DNA of 64,000 nt from Anaerolineae bacterium (GCA_019637635.1 JAHBVI010000006.1:1-64000), one strand, 5' to 3'. Counted from the first letter of the stretch, positions 41,890-50,050 are shown. Numbers and translations: made by a program. Notes: a model not told the origin generated them from the letters alone.

Positions 41890-42225
41890 CTACTGTTCCG
41901 GCAAATCGGCCAGCAGGCGGCTCATTTGTTGGCGGTAGGTCTGGAAGGCAGTACGGCCGTCCGCCGTCAGACGCAGCAGGGTATACGGCCGTTTGCCCAC
42001 AAAGCTCTTTTCCACGGCCACATACCCTGCCTGTTCTAACTTGCTTATATGTGACGACAAATTCCCCCAGGTCATGCCCGTCTGGTTCATCAAAAAGGTG
42101 AAGTCGGCGCTTTCCACCACGTACAGGTTCGCCATGATCAGCAGTCGCGCCGGCTCATGGACCACCTTGTCAATGTCAGCGGGATTGGGTGGCGAGAATG
42201 TGTCTGGGGAGACTACGGCCGTCAC
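41890..42225 (-). CDS. Winged-helix transcriptional regulator (MarR/HTH_34-like)
   Basis: 111 aa. VVHEPARLLIMANLYVVESA, FTFLMNQTGMTWGNLSSHIS, KLEQAGYVAVEKSFVGKRPY, TLLRLTADGR is the compact winged helix that typically regulates a linked membrane protein. Its start overlaps the stop of the membrane protein gene (ATGA). It is the last gene of a three-gene minus-strand unit (43051 to 41890) and probably regulates that unit. Confidence 0.83.
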   Translation of the reverse strand: MTAVVSPDTFSPPNPADIDKVVHEPARLLIMANLYVVESADFTFLMNQTGMTWGNLSSHISKLEQAGYVAVEKSFVGKRPYTLLRLTADGRTAFQTYRQQMSRLLADLPEQ

Positions 42226-42860
42226 GATACCCTCTCTTTGGGTAATGGATGGCTGCGCCAGAAGCGCACAAACAGTACCAAGCCAATGCCCACCATGATG
42301 CCCGCCAAAATCAAACCAATGAGGGGAATGTGCATGCCCCTATCCAACTGCCAGAAAGTAGACGCCACAGTGATGGCATAAAACCAGCCATACAGATAAG
42401 CGCGGGGGAAATCCAGGTAATATGCGCCCAGGCTAAACACTACAATGATGTTGACGCCAAATAACAACACCAGAAATGCCCACGACGGCGCGTTTTCCCA
42501 CACCGGAAACAGCATCAAACCGGTCATCAAAACGAGCAAAAATGTGACCAGCACCGAAAGTGCCAGCACCAGGCTGAGCTTCTTCCGCTTCTTTTGCCGG
42601 GCGGGGCTGAATGTGACCATGCCCAATCGGGGCGCAACCACGTGTTTTTTGCCGTACCAAAAACCCGCCAACGGCAGCAGCAGCAGGCTCATGGCGATGA
42701 TCGTATTCGCCACATCTGGCAGATCAGATGCAGAAACCATGACAAACCAGACCATCAGGGGCAGCAGCATGAGGCCCAGGTACATATCCCATAAACCATC
42801 CTCAAACGTTGACTTGAAAGCCCTCTTTTCCAACTCATCTAAATCAATATCGGTTTTCAT
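42222..42860 (-). CDS. Multi-pass membrane protein of unknown function
   Basis: 212 aa from ATG 42860 with GGAGGG upstream. After a charged N-terminus (MKTDIDLDELEKRAFKSTFE) there are about six hydrophobic segments in pairs, separated by a basic loop (SPARQKKRKKLS). The family is not recognised. Coupling to a winged-helix regulator and to a small glycine-zipper protein suggests an envelope or stress role, but nothing specific. The longer frame to 43148 crosses the upstream gene and is not real. Confidence 0.7.
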   Translation of the reverse strand: MKTDIDLDELEKRAFKSTFEDGLWDMYLGLMLLPLMVWFVMVSASDLPDVANTIIAMSLLLLPLAGFWYGKKHVVAPRLGMVTFSPARQKKRKKLSLVLALSVLVTFLLVLMTGLMLFPVWENAPSWAFLVLLFGVNIIVVFSLGAYYLDFPRAYLYGWFYAITVASTFWQLDRGMHIPLIGLILAGIMVGIGLVLFVRFWRSHPLPKERVS

Positions 42861-42871
42861 GATACCCTCCG

Positions 42872-43051
42872 TTACTTTGCCAGCACAGTGCCTATGGCCG
42901 CGCCAAATGCGAGACCCCCACCTACCCCGACGGCCAACCACACCGCGAGATCGCCGTTCACTATGCCAATACCAATCCCAACAATTGCTCCAACGACAAA
43001 CCCGATAGCAATGCCCATCGCCAATTTGTTCGTCTGTTTCTCGTTCATCAT
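42872..43051 (-). CDS. Small glycine-zipper membrane protein (59 aa)
   Basis: From ATG 43051 (or 43048) with AGGAG upstream. The product has one charged N-terminus (MMNEKQTNKLAMG) and two hydrophobic segments rich in GxxxG (IAIGFVVGAIVGIGIGIVNG, LAVGVGGGLAFGAAIGTVL). First gene of the three-gene unit. Function unknown. Confidence 0.65.
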   Translation of the reverse strand: MMNEKQTNKLAMGIAIGFVVGAIVGIGIGIVNGDLAVWLAVGVGGGLAFGAAIGTVLAK

Positions 43052-43225
43052 TTTGCTCCTTTCTATGCTGACCATAAAATCTGTTGATACCCCTGTATAT
43101 AATCAACTTTGTTCTAGCAATTACTTTGCAATACAAAGTTATTTGCAATTATGATAAGGGAGTTGCCTGCTGTGCGTCAAGGCCATTTGATGCAGTTGTG
43201 ACAAAGATCAGGGGAGAAATATGAC

Positions 43226-43276
43226 AAAACAAAACGGCCGTAACCAGACCATCTTGTCTGGTCACGGCCGTTTCGC
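43226..43276 (-). terminator. Terminator with octamers in both stem arms
   Basis: AAACGGCCGTaACCAGAC pairs with GTCTGGTcACGGCCGTTT (43232-43273). On the minus strand it is followed by TTTTGTTTTG. It lies just after the FGE-like gene. Confidence 0.78.
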
Positions 43277-43283
43277 TAAAACG

Positions 43284-44018
43284 CTATATGCTCACGCAGC
43301 GAAACCCAACCGTCACATGATCCCGGTAATGGGGCGCCTGCCGGGTGTTGGGGTCCCTGGGGCTGCGGTTGGTGACGCGCAGGGTGAGCGGGCTGTCGCT
43401 GCTCCAGCAGCCACCGCGCAGCAGTCGCGGTTCACGGCCGTCCGCCGCCTCCAACCCGCTTTCCCACCCCGTCAGGCACCATTCCCACACATTCCCGCAC
43501 AAATCGGCCACGCCAAAGGGGCTATGCCCCGCCGGGTAGTGCCCAACCGGCGTCGTCTCGTCAACCAGGCGATTCCAGTTGCAATGGTGCGCCTCCGGTT
43601 CGGTGTGGCCCCAGGGATAGACACGGCCGTCGTCCCCCTGCGCCGCCCGCTGCCATTGCTGTTCTGTCGGCAGCGTGATGGCCTGCCCTGTCTGCGCGCT
43701 CAGCCAACGGCCGTAAGCCATCGCCTCATACCAGGAAATGCCCACCACCGGGTGGTCGGGCTGGTTCCAGTTACGATCCGCCCCATAACGAGGCGCATCC
43801 CACCCTCTGTTTTGCCGGGCTGCCCAGCCGTCGGCAGGCCAAAACTCTGGCCGATTGTAACCACCCGCCGCCACAAATTCGCCAAACTGCGCGTTTGTCA
43901 CCGGATAACGGCTGATGGCAAACGCCGGCAGGTCAAAGGCGGTCGCCTGGGGCAGGTACCCACCCGCGGCCAACGTCACCGTACCCCCTGGAATCTGTAC
44001 CCATTGAATTCCTGTCAT
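43284..44018 (-). CDS. Formylglycine-generating-enzyme (SUMF1/FGE-sulfatase) family protein
   Basis: 244 aa made up of one FGE-sulfatase domain: WVQIPGGTVTLA, ISRYPVTNAQFGEFV, HPVVGISWYEAMAYGRWLSA, LPTEQQWQRAAQ, YPWG, GNVWEWCLTGW, RLLRGGCWSSD, RVTNRSPRDP, TVGFRCV. Family members oxidise a sulfatase cysteine or act in ergothioneine-like chemistry, and many have only the fold. No sulfatase is nearby. The gene is coupled (TAATG) to the alpha/beta-hydrolase upstream in a PadR-led unit. Confidence 0.88.
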   Translation of the reverse strand: MTGIQWVQIPGGTVTLAAGGYLPQATAFDLPAFAISRYPVTNAQFGEFVAAGGYNRPEFWPADGWAARQNRGWDAPRYGADRNWNQPDHPVVGISWYEAMAYGRWLSAQTGQAITLPTEQQWQRAAQGDDGRVYPWGHTEPEAHHCNWNRLVDETTPVGHYPAGHSPFGVADLCGNVWEWCLTGWESGLEAADGREPRLLRGGCWSSDSPLTLRVTNRSPRDPNTRQAPHYRDHVTVGFRCVSI

Positions 44019-44893
44019 TATGTCAAATTCTCCGCTGTCATTGTTGTTTCTTGTATTACCAAAAAGGGCGCGATCACGTCTACGCTGCCCAACACCACAT
44101 GCCCGGCGTCTGGCAGAATAGTGACGGAAAGATGGGGCAGCAACGGCCGTAACCGCTCCGCTGCCTTCGCCATATCCCGCAGCGCGTCCAGCGACCCACC
44201 CACCAGCAGCGTGGGCATGGTCAGTCGCCGCAACGCATCGTCGGTGAAGAGCGGCAAAACGCCCATACGCGCCTTAAAATGGCGGGTGACGGTGATCATG
44301 ATTTCTTCCACGCCATCGGGAACAGGCTGACGGCCGTACAGCAGCCGCACCATGCGCCGCGCCCCCCACCGACCCATCACCGACAGGGGAATCACCCGCA
44401 GCAGGAAGGACAGTTTGTCCGGCACAATCCCACCAGGGCAGATCAGCCCCAGCCGGTTTACCCGCTCCGGGTAAGTGGTGGCAAACTTCACGGCCGTCCA
44501 GCCTCCCTGCGACATGCCCACCACCGCCGCCGCTGGCAATTCCAGATAGTCAAACACATCCCCCATCCATTCGGCATAAGCCGGGCTGTCCCAGGGCGGG
44601 CGGTTGGGCGAACTCTTGCCCGCTTCACCCAACAGGTCAACGGCGATCACATGATGGTCACGGCCGTACACGGCCACATCGCCGGCCCAGATCGCCGAGT
44701 TGGTGCCCGCCCCATGCAGCAGCACCAGCGGCGGCGCGGCTCCGTCCCCACACGACAGGGCAAAGGTACGGCCGTGCCGCGTGGGAATGCCCAACGCCGT
44801 GTAGGGCATAGGCCAGTGGGATAAGGCATCGTTGTAAAGGGCGAGGACGGCCGTTTCTCCCGCCGCCGATTTGTAAATTGATTGCTCTTTCAT
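44018..44893 (-). CDS. Alpha/beta-hydrolase
   Basis: 291 aa from ATG 44893 with GAGGTG upstream. LVLLHGAGTNSAIW (oxyanion), VIAVDLLGEAGKS, nucleophile VVGMSQGGWTAV, acid LLVGGSLDAL and late His PDAGHVVLGS complete the triad. Substrate unknown. Located between padR-type and FGE-like genes in one unit. An AGATTGGTTCAATCT palindrome lies between it and the PadR gene. Confidence 0.88.
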   Translation of the reverse strand: MKEQSIYKSAAGETAVLALYNDALSHWPMPYTALGIPTRHGRTFALSCGDGAAPPLVLLHGAGTNSAIWAGDVAVYGRDHHVIAVDLLGEAGKSSPNRPPWDSPAYAEWMGDVFDYLELPAAAVVGMSQGGWTAVKFATTYPERVNRLGLICPGGIVPDKLSFLLRVIPLSVMGRWGARRMVRLLYGRQPVPDGVEEIMITVTRHFKARMGVLPLFTDDALRRLTMPTLLVGGSLDALRDMAKAAERLRPLLPHLSVTILPDAGHVVLGSVDVIAPFLVIQETTMTAENLT

Positions 44894-44913
44894 TTCTGCA
44901 CCTCTTACCTTGT

Positions 44914-44946
44914 AGATTGGTTCAATCTTGGTGATTGAACCAATCT
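44914..44946. repeat. AGATTGGTTCAATCT palindrome, copy 2
   Basis: AGATTGGTTCAATCT, a 3-base spacer, then AGATTGAACCAATCT-type reverse complement. Copies 1 and 3 are at 18741-18773 and 47038-47070. Confidence 0.8.
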
Positions 44947-44949
44947 GCC

Positions 44950-45486
44950 TCACGCTGCCAACTCTGTGCGCAGATGGCGCACCCAACCCAGTTCGTGCTG
45001 GTAAAAAGCCAGCCAGTAATTACCGATCTGACGCCACAAGAGTTCCTCGCGGGGTGTTCGCCGGGGGGTCTGCTGCGCCTCCCGTTCGGCCTGTACCTGG
45101 GCCATGCGCAGCTTTACATAAACCTCGTTTTCGTATTGGGAGAGCAGATGGTCTAGCTCAACGGCCGTTAACCCATCCGCCCAGGCCAACTGTGCCAAAA
45201 AGGGATGCCGCAGTTGCGGCAGTTCCGGCGGCGTCAGCAGCCAGTCCTGCAGCGCCGCCCGCCCTTCTGACGTGATCGAATACACCTTGCGCGACGGCCC
45301 ACTTTCCTGATCCTGCACATCCTTGTGTACCAGCCCCTCGTTGTAAAGCTGCACCAACGCCGTGTAAATCTGATTGTTATTGCCCGACCAATGAAACGTC
45401 TCCGAAGCCGCAAACCGCTTCTTCAGGTCATACCCCGTCAACGATTCCGCCTCCAGAAATCCCAAGATCACAAATTTGATAGCCAT
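44950..45486 (-). CDS. PadR family transcriptional regulator
   Basis: 178 aa from ATG 45486. The PadR winged helix is clear: VILGFLEAESLTGYDLKKRF, WSGNNNQIYTALVQLYNEGL and SRKVYSITSEGRAALQDWL. A C-terminal helical dimerisation part follows. A perfect ATGT-N8-ACAT operator lies 66-81 bp upstream. By family it represses its own unit, here with the alpha/beta-hydrolase and FGE-like genes, until an unknown ligand binds. Confidence 0.88.
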   Translation of the reverse strand: MAIKFVILGFLEAESLTGYDLKKRFAASETFHWSGNNNQIYTALVQLYNEGLVHKDVQDQESGPSRKVYSITSEGRAALQDWLLTPPELPQLRHPFLAQLAWADGLTAVELDHLLSQYENEVYVKLRMAQVQAEREAQQTPRRTPREELLWRQIGNYWLAFYQHELGWVRHLRTELAA

Positions 45487-45551
45487 CGCATGTATCCTCT
45501 GCTGAAAGAGTGGCTGGTTGCTGGTGGCTGATAAAAGCAAACAACCGCTAT

Positions 45552-45567
45552 ATGTTAATAATAACAT
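45552..45567 (-). promoter_or_regulatory. PadR operator ATGT-N8-ACAT
   Basis: ATGTTAATAATAACAT matches the PadR consensus exactly, inside a longer palindrome (about 45550-45569), in the AT-rich gap upstream of the padR-type gene. Confidence 0.65.
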
Positions 45568-45684
45568 ATGTTACACAAAAGAATTCAATTGTCAACACTC
45601 CAGCTCTCATCCTCGTCGTGCGTTACAACCGGCTATTGGCTAAAATAGACAGCCATCACAAATTCACCAATTGGAGAAGAACAC

Positions 45685-46404
45685 ATGAGTAAAAAAAGCA
45701 GCACATCCGTCAAAGAACGGCGGGCACAATATCAGGCGGAAGAACAGCGCCGCCGCCGTTTGTATTATGGCGGCGCGGCCGTTGCCGCCATTGCCATCAT
45801 CGCCCTGTTTGTCATAGTGCGCCAATTGACCGCACCCTCGCTTGAGGATGTTATTGTGCCGGACCCGCTGGCCGCGCCCGCCAACGCCGACGGCCGTGCC
45901 TGGGGCCCTGCCGACGCGCCCGTCCTGATCGAAGAGTATGCCGATTACCAATGCCCCTTCTGCGGGCAGTTTGCCACCGGGGTCGGCCAGCAGTTGGCCG
46001 ATTTTTATGCCGCTACCGGGCAGGTGCGCTTTGAGTACAACAATTTTGCCTTCATCGGCTCAGAATCCCAGAAAGCGGCCGAAGCCGCCGAATGTGCCAA
46101 TGAGCAGGGCATGTTCTGGCAGTACCACGACACCCTCTTTGCCAACCAACGCGGCGAAAACATCGGCGCCTTTAGCAACGCCATGCTCAAAAACTTCGCC
46201 ATCGCCATTGGGCTGGATACCGATGCCTTTAATAGCTGTTTTGACAGCGGCCGCCATGCCAGCCTGGTGCGCGGTGAAAAGACCGAGGGGGAAGGGCGTG
46301 GCGTCACTTCTACTCCCACGCTCTTCCTCAATGGCGAACAGTTACCCGGCGGCCTGACTTTTGCCCAATACCAGCAGTTGATTGCGGCCGAGTTGGGGCA
46401 ATAA
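45685..46404 (+). CDS. bdbD: DsbA/BdbD-like thiol-disulfide oxidoreductase
   Basis: 239 aa. A basic N-terminus precedes one membrane anchor (AAVAAIAIIALFVIV). The thioredoxin-fold domain starts at about residue 70 with the active site YQCPFCGQF, and the cis-Pro region is TSTPTLFLNG. It would oxidise cysteines of exported proteins. GGAGAAG precedes the ATG. Followed by its partner quinone reductase gene after a heptad hairpin. Confidence 0.9.
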   Translation: MSKKSSTSVKERRAQYQAEEQRRRRLYYGGAAVAAIAIIALFVIVRQLTAPSLEDVIVPDPLAAPANADGRAWGPADAPVLIEEYADYQCPFCGQFATGVGQQLADFYAATGQVRFEYNNFAFIGSESQKAAEAAECANEQGMFWQYHDTLFANQRGENIGAFSNAMLKNFAIAIGLDTDAFNSCFDSGRHASLVRGEKTEGEGRGVTSTPTLFLNGEQLPGGLTFAQYQQLIAAELGQ

Positions 46405-46410
46405 TTAAGA

Positions 46411-46472
46411 TAGAGAATGGAGATTAGAGATTGGAGACTGATGTAATTTCCAGTCTCCAATCTCTAATCTCC
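46411..46472. repeat. GAGATTA/G heptad hairpin between bdbD and bdbC
   Basis: GAGAATGGAGATTAGAGATT-type units pair with AGTCTCCAATCTCTAATCTC-type units around a short loop. Confidence 0.88.
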
Positions 46473-46483
46473 CCCATCGTAAT

Positions 46484-46939
46484 ATGAACAAGTTAACCCC
46501 TTTTCTGCAAAAACATGGCGCACACCTGGCTTTTGTAGTGGCGCTCATAGCCACTTTGGGTAGCCTGTATTACAGCGAAATCCGGCACTTCCTGCCGTGT
46601 ACGCTGTGCTGGTACCAGCGTATTTTGATGTACCCGCTGGTGATCATTATCCTGGTGGGCATTGTGGAGCGTGACCGTTTCTTACCGGCGTTTGTGCTGC
46701 CCTTCTCTATCATGGGTATGTTGGTCTCCGGCTATCATTATCTGGTGGAATGGGGCATCACCGAAAGCCCGACTGCCTGTTCGGTGACCATTCCGTGCAG
46801 CTACCGGTGGGTCAACTACTTTGGCTTCATCTCCATCCCGCTGATGGCGTTTACGGCTTTTGTGTTGATTACAATCCTGATGTTTGCCATCCGCCGGGCG
46901 TATAAATTGCAAGCAAACGTTGACGAAAGCCCGGCCTGA
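46484..46939 (+). CDS. bdbC: Disulfide bond formation protein (DsbB/BdbC-like)
   Basis: 151 aa with four membrane segments. The first redox pair is LPCTLCWYQR and the second is C...C in TACSVTIPCSYRWV, as in DsbB/BdbC. It reoxidises the DsbA-like partner upstream and passes electrons to quinone. Length is normal for the short BdbC form. Confidence 0.92.
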   Translation: MNKLTPFLQKHGAHLAFVVALIATLGSLYYSEIRHFLPCTLCWYQRILMYPLVIIILVGIVERDRFLPAFVLPFSIMGMLVSGYHYLVEWGITESPTACSVTIPCSYRWVNYFGFISIPLMAFTAFVLITILMFAIRRAYKLQANVDESPA

Positions 46940-47228
46940 TCTGGTCTACCTGGAAGAAACGTCTCTGCGGCAGTAATACGGCCGTCAGGTCAACCGCTGG
47001 CTTTAAGGGTTCATTCGCAAATAACTTTGGACTTTATAGATTGGTTCAATCTCCAAGATTGAACCAATCTCAACCCCTTCGTCCAAAGACACCCGATTTT
47101 CCCAAAAAATCAGATGTCTCCCCCACCCATTCTTGACGCCCCTTCCTCCCTCCGCTATCCTCTCTTTCACGCGCAAATTTAATGTCTCACTTTGTTGATA
47201 GATGCTGACTCCTTGTATGCAAGGCTGT
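46940..47228. repeat. Gene-free gap with AGATTGGTTCAATCT palindrome, copy 3
   Basis: Contains one octamer at about 46979 and the palindrome at 47038-47070 (CTCCAAG core). The remainder, up to the promoter at 47229, shows no gene. A minus-strand frame at 47003-47239 has no supporting signals. Confidence 0.7.
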
Positions 47229-47257
47229 TTTACCAGCAACTAGGATGACGCTATAAT
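47229..47257 (+). promoter_or_regulatory. Sigma70-type promoter of the GmrSD-like gene
   Basis: TTTACC (47229-47234), 17-bp spacer, then perfect TATAAT (47252-47257). It overlaps the upstream ATG at 47256, so that ATG cannot be in the transcript and the start at 47286 is favoured. Confidence 0.65.
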
Positions 47258-47285
47258 GTCCAATGAAGTAAGCCAGGAGCTAACA

Positions 47286-49049
47286 ATGACGACTCTTTTC
47301 AAAGAGGTAAATTACTCACTTAACAAACTCATTGCCGATATTGATTTGGGTGAAATTGGCTTGCCTGAGATCCAACGCCCTTTTGTCTGGCCAAATACCA
47401 AAGTCCGCGATTTATTTGATTCTATGTATAAAGGGTTTCCGGTAGGTTACTTACTCTTTTGGTCAAATGGAGTAGGTAATGGACATCGGCAGATCGGCAC
47501 GAATTCTAAACAGAAAATACCTCGCCTTCTCATTGTAGATGGGCAACAACGCCTTACATCCCTGTTTGCTGTCCTCAAAGGCTTGCCTGTTGTCCGTAGC
47601 GACTACACCAGAGGGCACATCCAAATAGCATTCCGTCCCAAAGATCAAAAGTTTGAGGTTGCTGATGCCGCCATTTTGCGTGATCCGGAATATATCCCGA
47701 ACATCAGTGAACTTTGGGCGGGTGACCTTTCCCGCAATCGCTTTGTAAAACAATTTATTACAAAGTTAGATGAGCATCGCCCTCTGACAGCAGATGAGGA
47801 AGATCATCTTATTGAATCAATAGATCGGCTTTATGATTTGCAAAACTATCCGTTTACCGCTTTAGAATTATCCTCAACTGTTGATGAAGAACAGGTAGCT
47901 GATGTCTTTGTTCGAATTAACAGTCAGGGGGTAACGTTAAACCAGGCAGATTTCATTCTCACCCTCATGTCTGTTTTTTGGGATGAGGGGCGCGCAGAAC
48001 TAGAAAGGTTTTGTCGAGAGGTTCGTCAGCCAGCTACCAATCAGGCATCACCTTTTAACTACTTCATTCGTCCTGATCCTGATCAGTTGTTACGAGTTAG
48101 CGTTGGGCTTGGCTTCCGTCGTGCTCGCTTACGCCATGTTTACTCTATTTTGCGCGGTAAAGATTTGGAAACCGAAACGTTCTCTGAAGAGCGTCGCGAA
48201 GATCAGTTTGCTATTTTGCAGCAAGCACAAGAACAGGCGTTAAACCTACAAAACTGGCATGAATTTCTCAAATGCTTGATTCGTGCTGGCTATCGTAGTG
48301 AAAAAATGATCACTTCCCAGACGGCGCTGCTATATAGCTACGTTTTTTTTCTAATCGGCAGACAAAATTTTCATATAGATCATTATGCTTTACGCAATCT
48401 AATTGCACGTTGGTTTTTTATGGCCTCCATGACAGGACGATACACCGGTTCCCCAGAGACGGTCATGGAACAAGATTTAGCTCGACTGCGCGGAATCTCA
48501 ACATCTGCCGAATTTGAACAAGTTCTAGATCGTATAATTGATGCCGCGTTTACGGAAGACTTTTGGCATATTACCCTACCAGAAAACCTGGCAACCTCAT
48601 CTGCGCGTAGCCCTTCACTATTTGCCTATTATGCTGCCCTCAATTTGCTAGATGCTAAAGTTCTTTTCTCACAAATGCGTGTGAACGAGTTGATTGATCC
48701 AGCAATTCGTGGGCGCAAAGCATCTATTGAGCGACACCATCTATTTCCCAAAGCCTATTTGCAGAGATTAGGTTACGATGATACCCGAGATTCCAACCAG
48801 ATTGCTAACTATGCCTTAGTGGAGTGGTCAGATAATATCGATATCAGAGATACACCTCCATCTGCATACTACCCTGATTATGCAGCACGTTTTGAATCTG
48901 ACGAATTAAGAGAAATGCTCTATTGGCATGCGCTCTCGGAAAATTGGGCGGAGATGGACTATGAGATATTTTTAGTAGATAGGCGCAAGCGTATCGCACA
49001 GGTCATCAAAAACGGTTTTGCCCGCTTAACTAGCGTAGCAGGCAGGTAA
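47286..49049 (+). CDS. GmrSD-like type IV restriction enzyme (DUF262 plus DUF1524)
   Basis: 587 aa from ATG 47286 with AGGAG six bases upstream. The DUF262 half has LPEIQRPFVWPNTKVRDLFD, GYLLFW and the NTP-site motif IVDGQQRLTSLFAVL. The C-terminal DUF1524 half has an HNH site, ERHHLFPKAYLQRLG with NQIANYALVEWSDN. In GmrSD this combination cleaves glucosylated hydroxymethylcytosine phage DNA. Here the two halves are fused in one chain. No methylase is linked, which fits type IV. AT-rich and free of the octamer. Confidence 0.9.
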   Translation: MTTLFKEVNYSLNKLIADIDLGEIGLPEIQRPFVWPNTKVRDLFDSMYKGFPVGYLLFWSNGVGNGHRQIGTNSKQKIPRLLIVDGQQRLTSLFAVLKGLPVVRSDYTRGHIQIAFRPKDQKFEVADAAILRDPEYIPNISELWAGDLSRNRFVKQFITKLDEHRPLTADEEDHLIESIDRLYDLQNYPFTALELSSTVDEEQVADVFVRINSQGVTLNQADFILTLMSVFWDEGRAELERFCREVRQPATNQASPFNYFIRPDPDQLLRVSVGLGFRRARLRHVYSILRGKDLETETFSEERREDQFAILQQAQEQALNLQNWHEFLKCLIRAGYRSEKMITSQTALLYSYVFFLIGRQNFHIDHYALRNLIARWFFMASMTGRYTGSPETVMEQDLARLRGISTSAEFEQVLDRIIDAAFTEDFWHITLPENLATSSARSPSLFAYYAALNLLDAKVLFSQMRVNELIDPAIRGRKASIERHHLFPKAYLQRLGYDDTRDSNQIANYALVEWSDNIDIRDTPPSAYYPDYAARFESDELREMLYWHALSENWAEMDYEIFLVDRRKRIAQVIKNGFARLTSVAGR

Positions 49050-49078
49050 CACGTGAGCCGGGGTTTGCGAGATGGTAA

Positions 49079-49458
49079 ATGGGTGATAAGTCGGCAGAAT
49101 GGCTCAAGCAGGCTGAGTATGACATGGATACGGCGAGGTAATGTTTAACAACGGCCGTTACTTCTATGCCGTTTTCATGTGCCACTTGTCCATTGAAAAA
49201 GCATTGAAAGGTCTCTACTCTCATGTTCACAACCAGGTCCCGCCCAAAACTCATAATCTGCTTTATTTGCTGACACAGATTGGCAAACGGCCGTCGCCGG
49301 AATTGGAGAGATTTATCACCAAATTGAACACCGCCAGTGTAGCCACGCGCTATCCAGATGATCTGGCAAAAATTCAGGCAGACTACACAGCAAAGGTTAC
49401 GCGGGAATTGATGACAAAAAGCAAAGAGGTGCTGCAATGGGTCAAGACACAGTTCTAA
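49079..49458 (+). pseudogene. HEPN-domain toxin with a frameshift near codon 20
   Basis: From ATG 49079 the first 20 codons read MGDKSAEWLKQAEYDMDTAR, a canonical HEPN start, then meet TAA. The continuation (MFNNGRYFYAVFMCHLSIEK, ALKGLY, PPKTHNLLYLL) resumes in another frame at 49141. Adding one base at 49139 would restore a continuous HEPN protein of about 126 aa. Either the gene is broken, or translation begins at ATG 49141 or shifts frame. It overlaps the MNT partner by 22 bp. The HEPN-MNT pair is a toxin-antitoxin type in which MNT modifies and silences the HEPN RNase. Confidence 0.7.
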
Positions 49459-49751
49459 AAACAGTCAGGCAGTTCAAGAAGGTCTTGGAATCGTCAAATA
49501 TCCAGGTTGAGGAACTCATCTTGTTTGGTTCTCACGCAACGGGAACGGGGCGTGAGGATAGCGATATTGACCTTATCGTCATTTCATCCAGTTTCGCCGA
49601 CAAAAGCTACTGGGAACGCATTGATATTTTAAGTGAGGCTATCTATCAACTTTTTGTTCCCATTGAAGCCTCGGCATTTACACCGGAGGAATGGGAAGCC
49701 GGTCAGTCACTGTTGGTAGATTATGCCCGGAATGGGGTGGTGGTGCAGTGA
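49437..49751 (+). CDS. mntA: MNT-type nucleotidyltransferase antitoxin
   Basis: 104 aa with GAGGTG before the ATG. ELILFGSHATGTGREDSDID followed by LIVIS is the minimal nucleotidyltransferase signature GSxxxG...DxD. By family it adenylylates its HEPN partner, neutralising it. It starts inside the HEPN 3' end, the usual arrangement. Intact while the HEPN appears frameshifted. Confidence 0.87.
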   Translation: MGQDTVLKTVRQFKKVLESSNIQVEELILFGSHATGTGREDSDIDLIVISSSFADKSYWERIDILSEAIYQLFVPIEASAFTPEEWEAGQSLLVDYARNGVVVQ

Positions 49752-49825
49752 AACGGCCGTTACGTGCCAGCCAGCTTACGCTATAATAACGGCATCTAGC
49801 AGCACAAATTGGTGGAGAAATGCTC

Positions 49826-50050
49826 ATGTCTATCACAACTTATCAAGGTGTTGTTGAAAAAGGGCGGATCAAACTGGCAAGCACGGTTCATCTGCCTGAA
49901 AAAGCAAAAGTGTATGTTATCGTGCCAGATTTTTCAGAAAATGAAATGAAACCCAAATTCGATCTGGCGGAACTTGTGGCCCGTATGCCCCCTGATTATC
50001 AGGTAAAAGAAGAGGATTTTGGCAAACCTGTGGGGAAGGAAGAATGGTAA
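49826..50050 (+). CDS. MazE-like antitoxin
   Basis: 74 aa from ATG 49826 with GGAG upstream. The N-terminus ITTYQGVVEKGRIKLASTVH with LPEKAKVYVIVPD is an AbrB/MazE-like swapped-hairpin pattern. The acidic C-terminus (DLAELVARMPPDYQVKEEDF) would occupy the toxin groove. Its stop is immediately followed by the MazF-like ATG. By family it represses the module. Confidence 0.8.
   Translation: MSITTYQGVVEKGRIKLASTVHLPEKAKVYVIVPDFSENEMKPKFDLAELVARMPPDYQVKEEDFGKPVGKEEW

Noticed and set aside
43221..44330. 369-codon plus-strand frame
   Set aside because: Opposite the FGE-like and hydrolase genes and begins in a terminator hairpin; the minus-strand motifs are unambiguous.
47256..47285. Upstream ATG of the GmrSD-like gene
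   Set aside because: It overlaps the promoter -10 hexamer, and ATG 47286 has an AGGAG at proper spacing.
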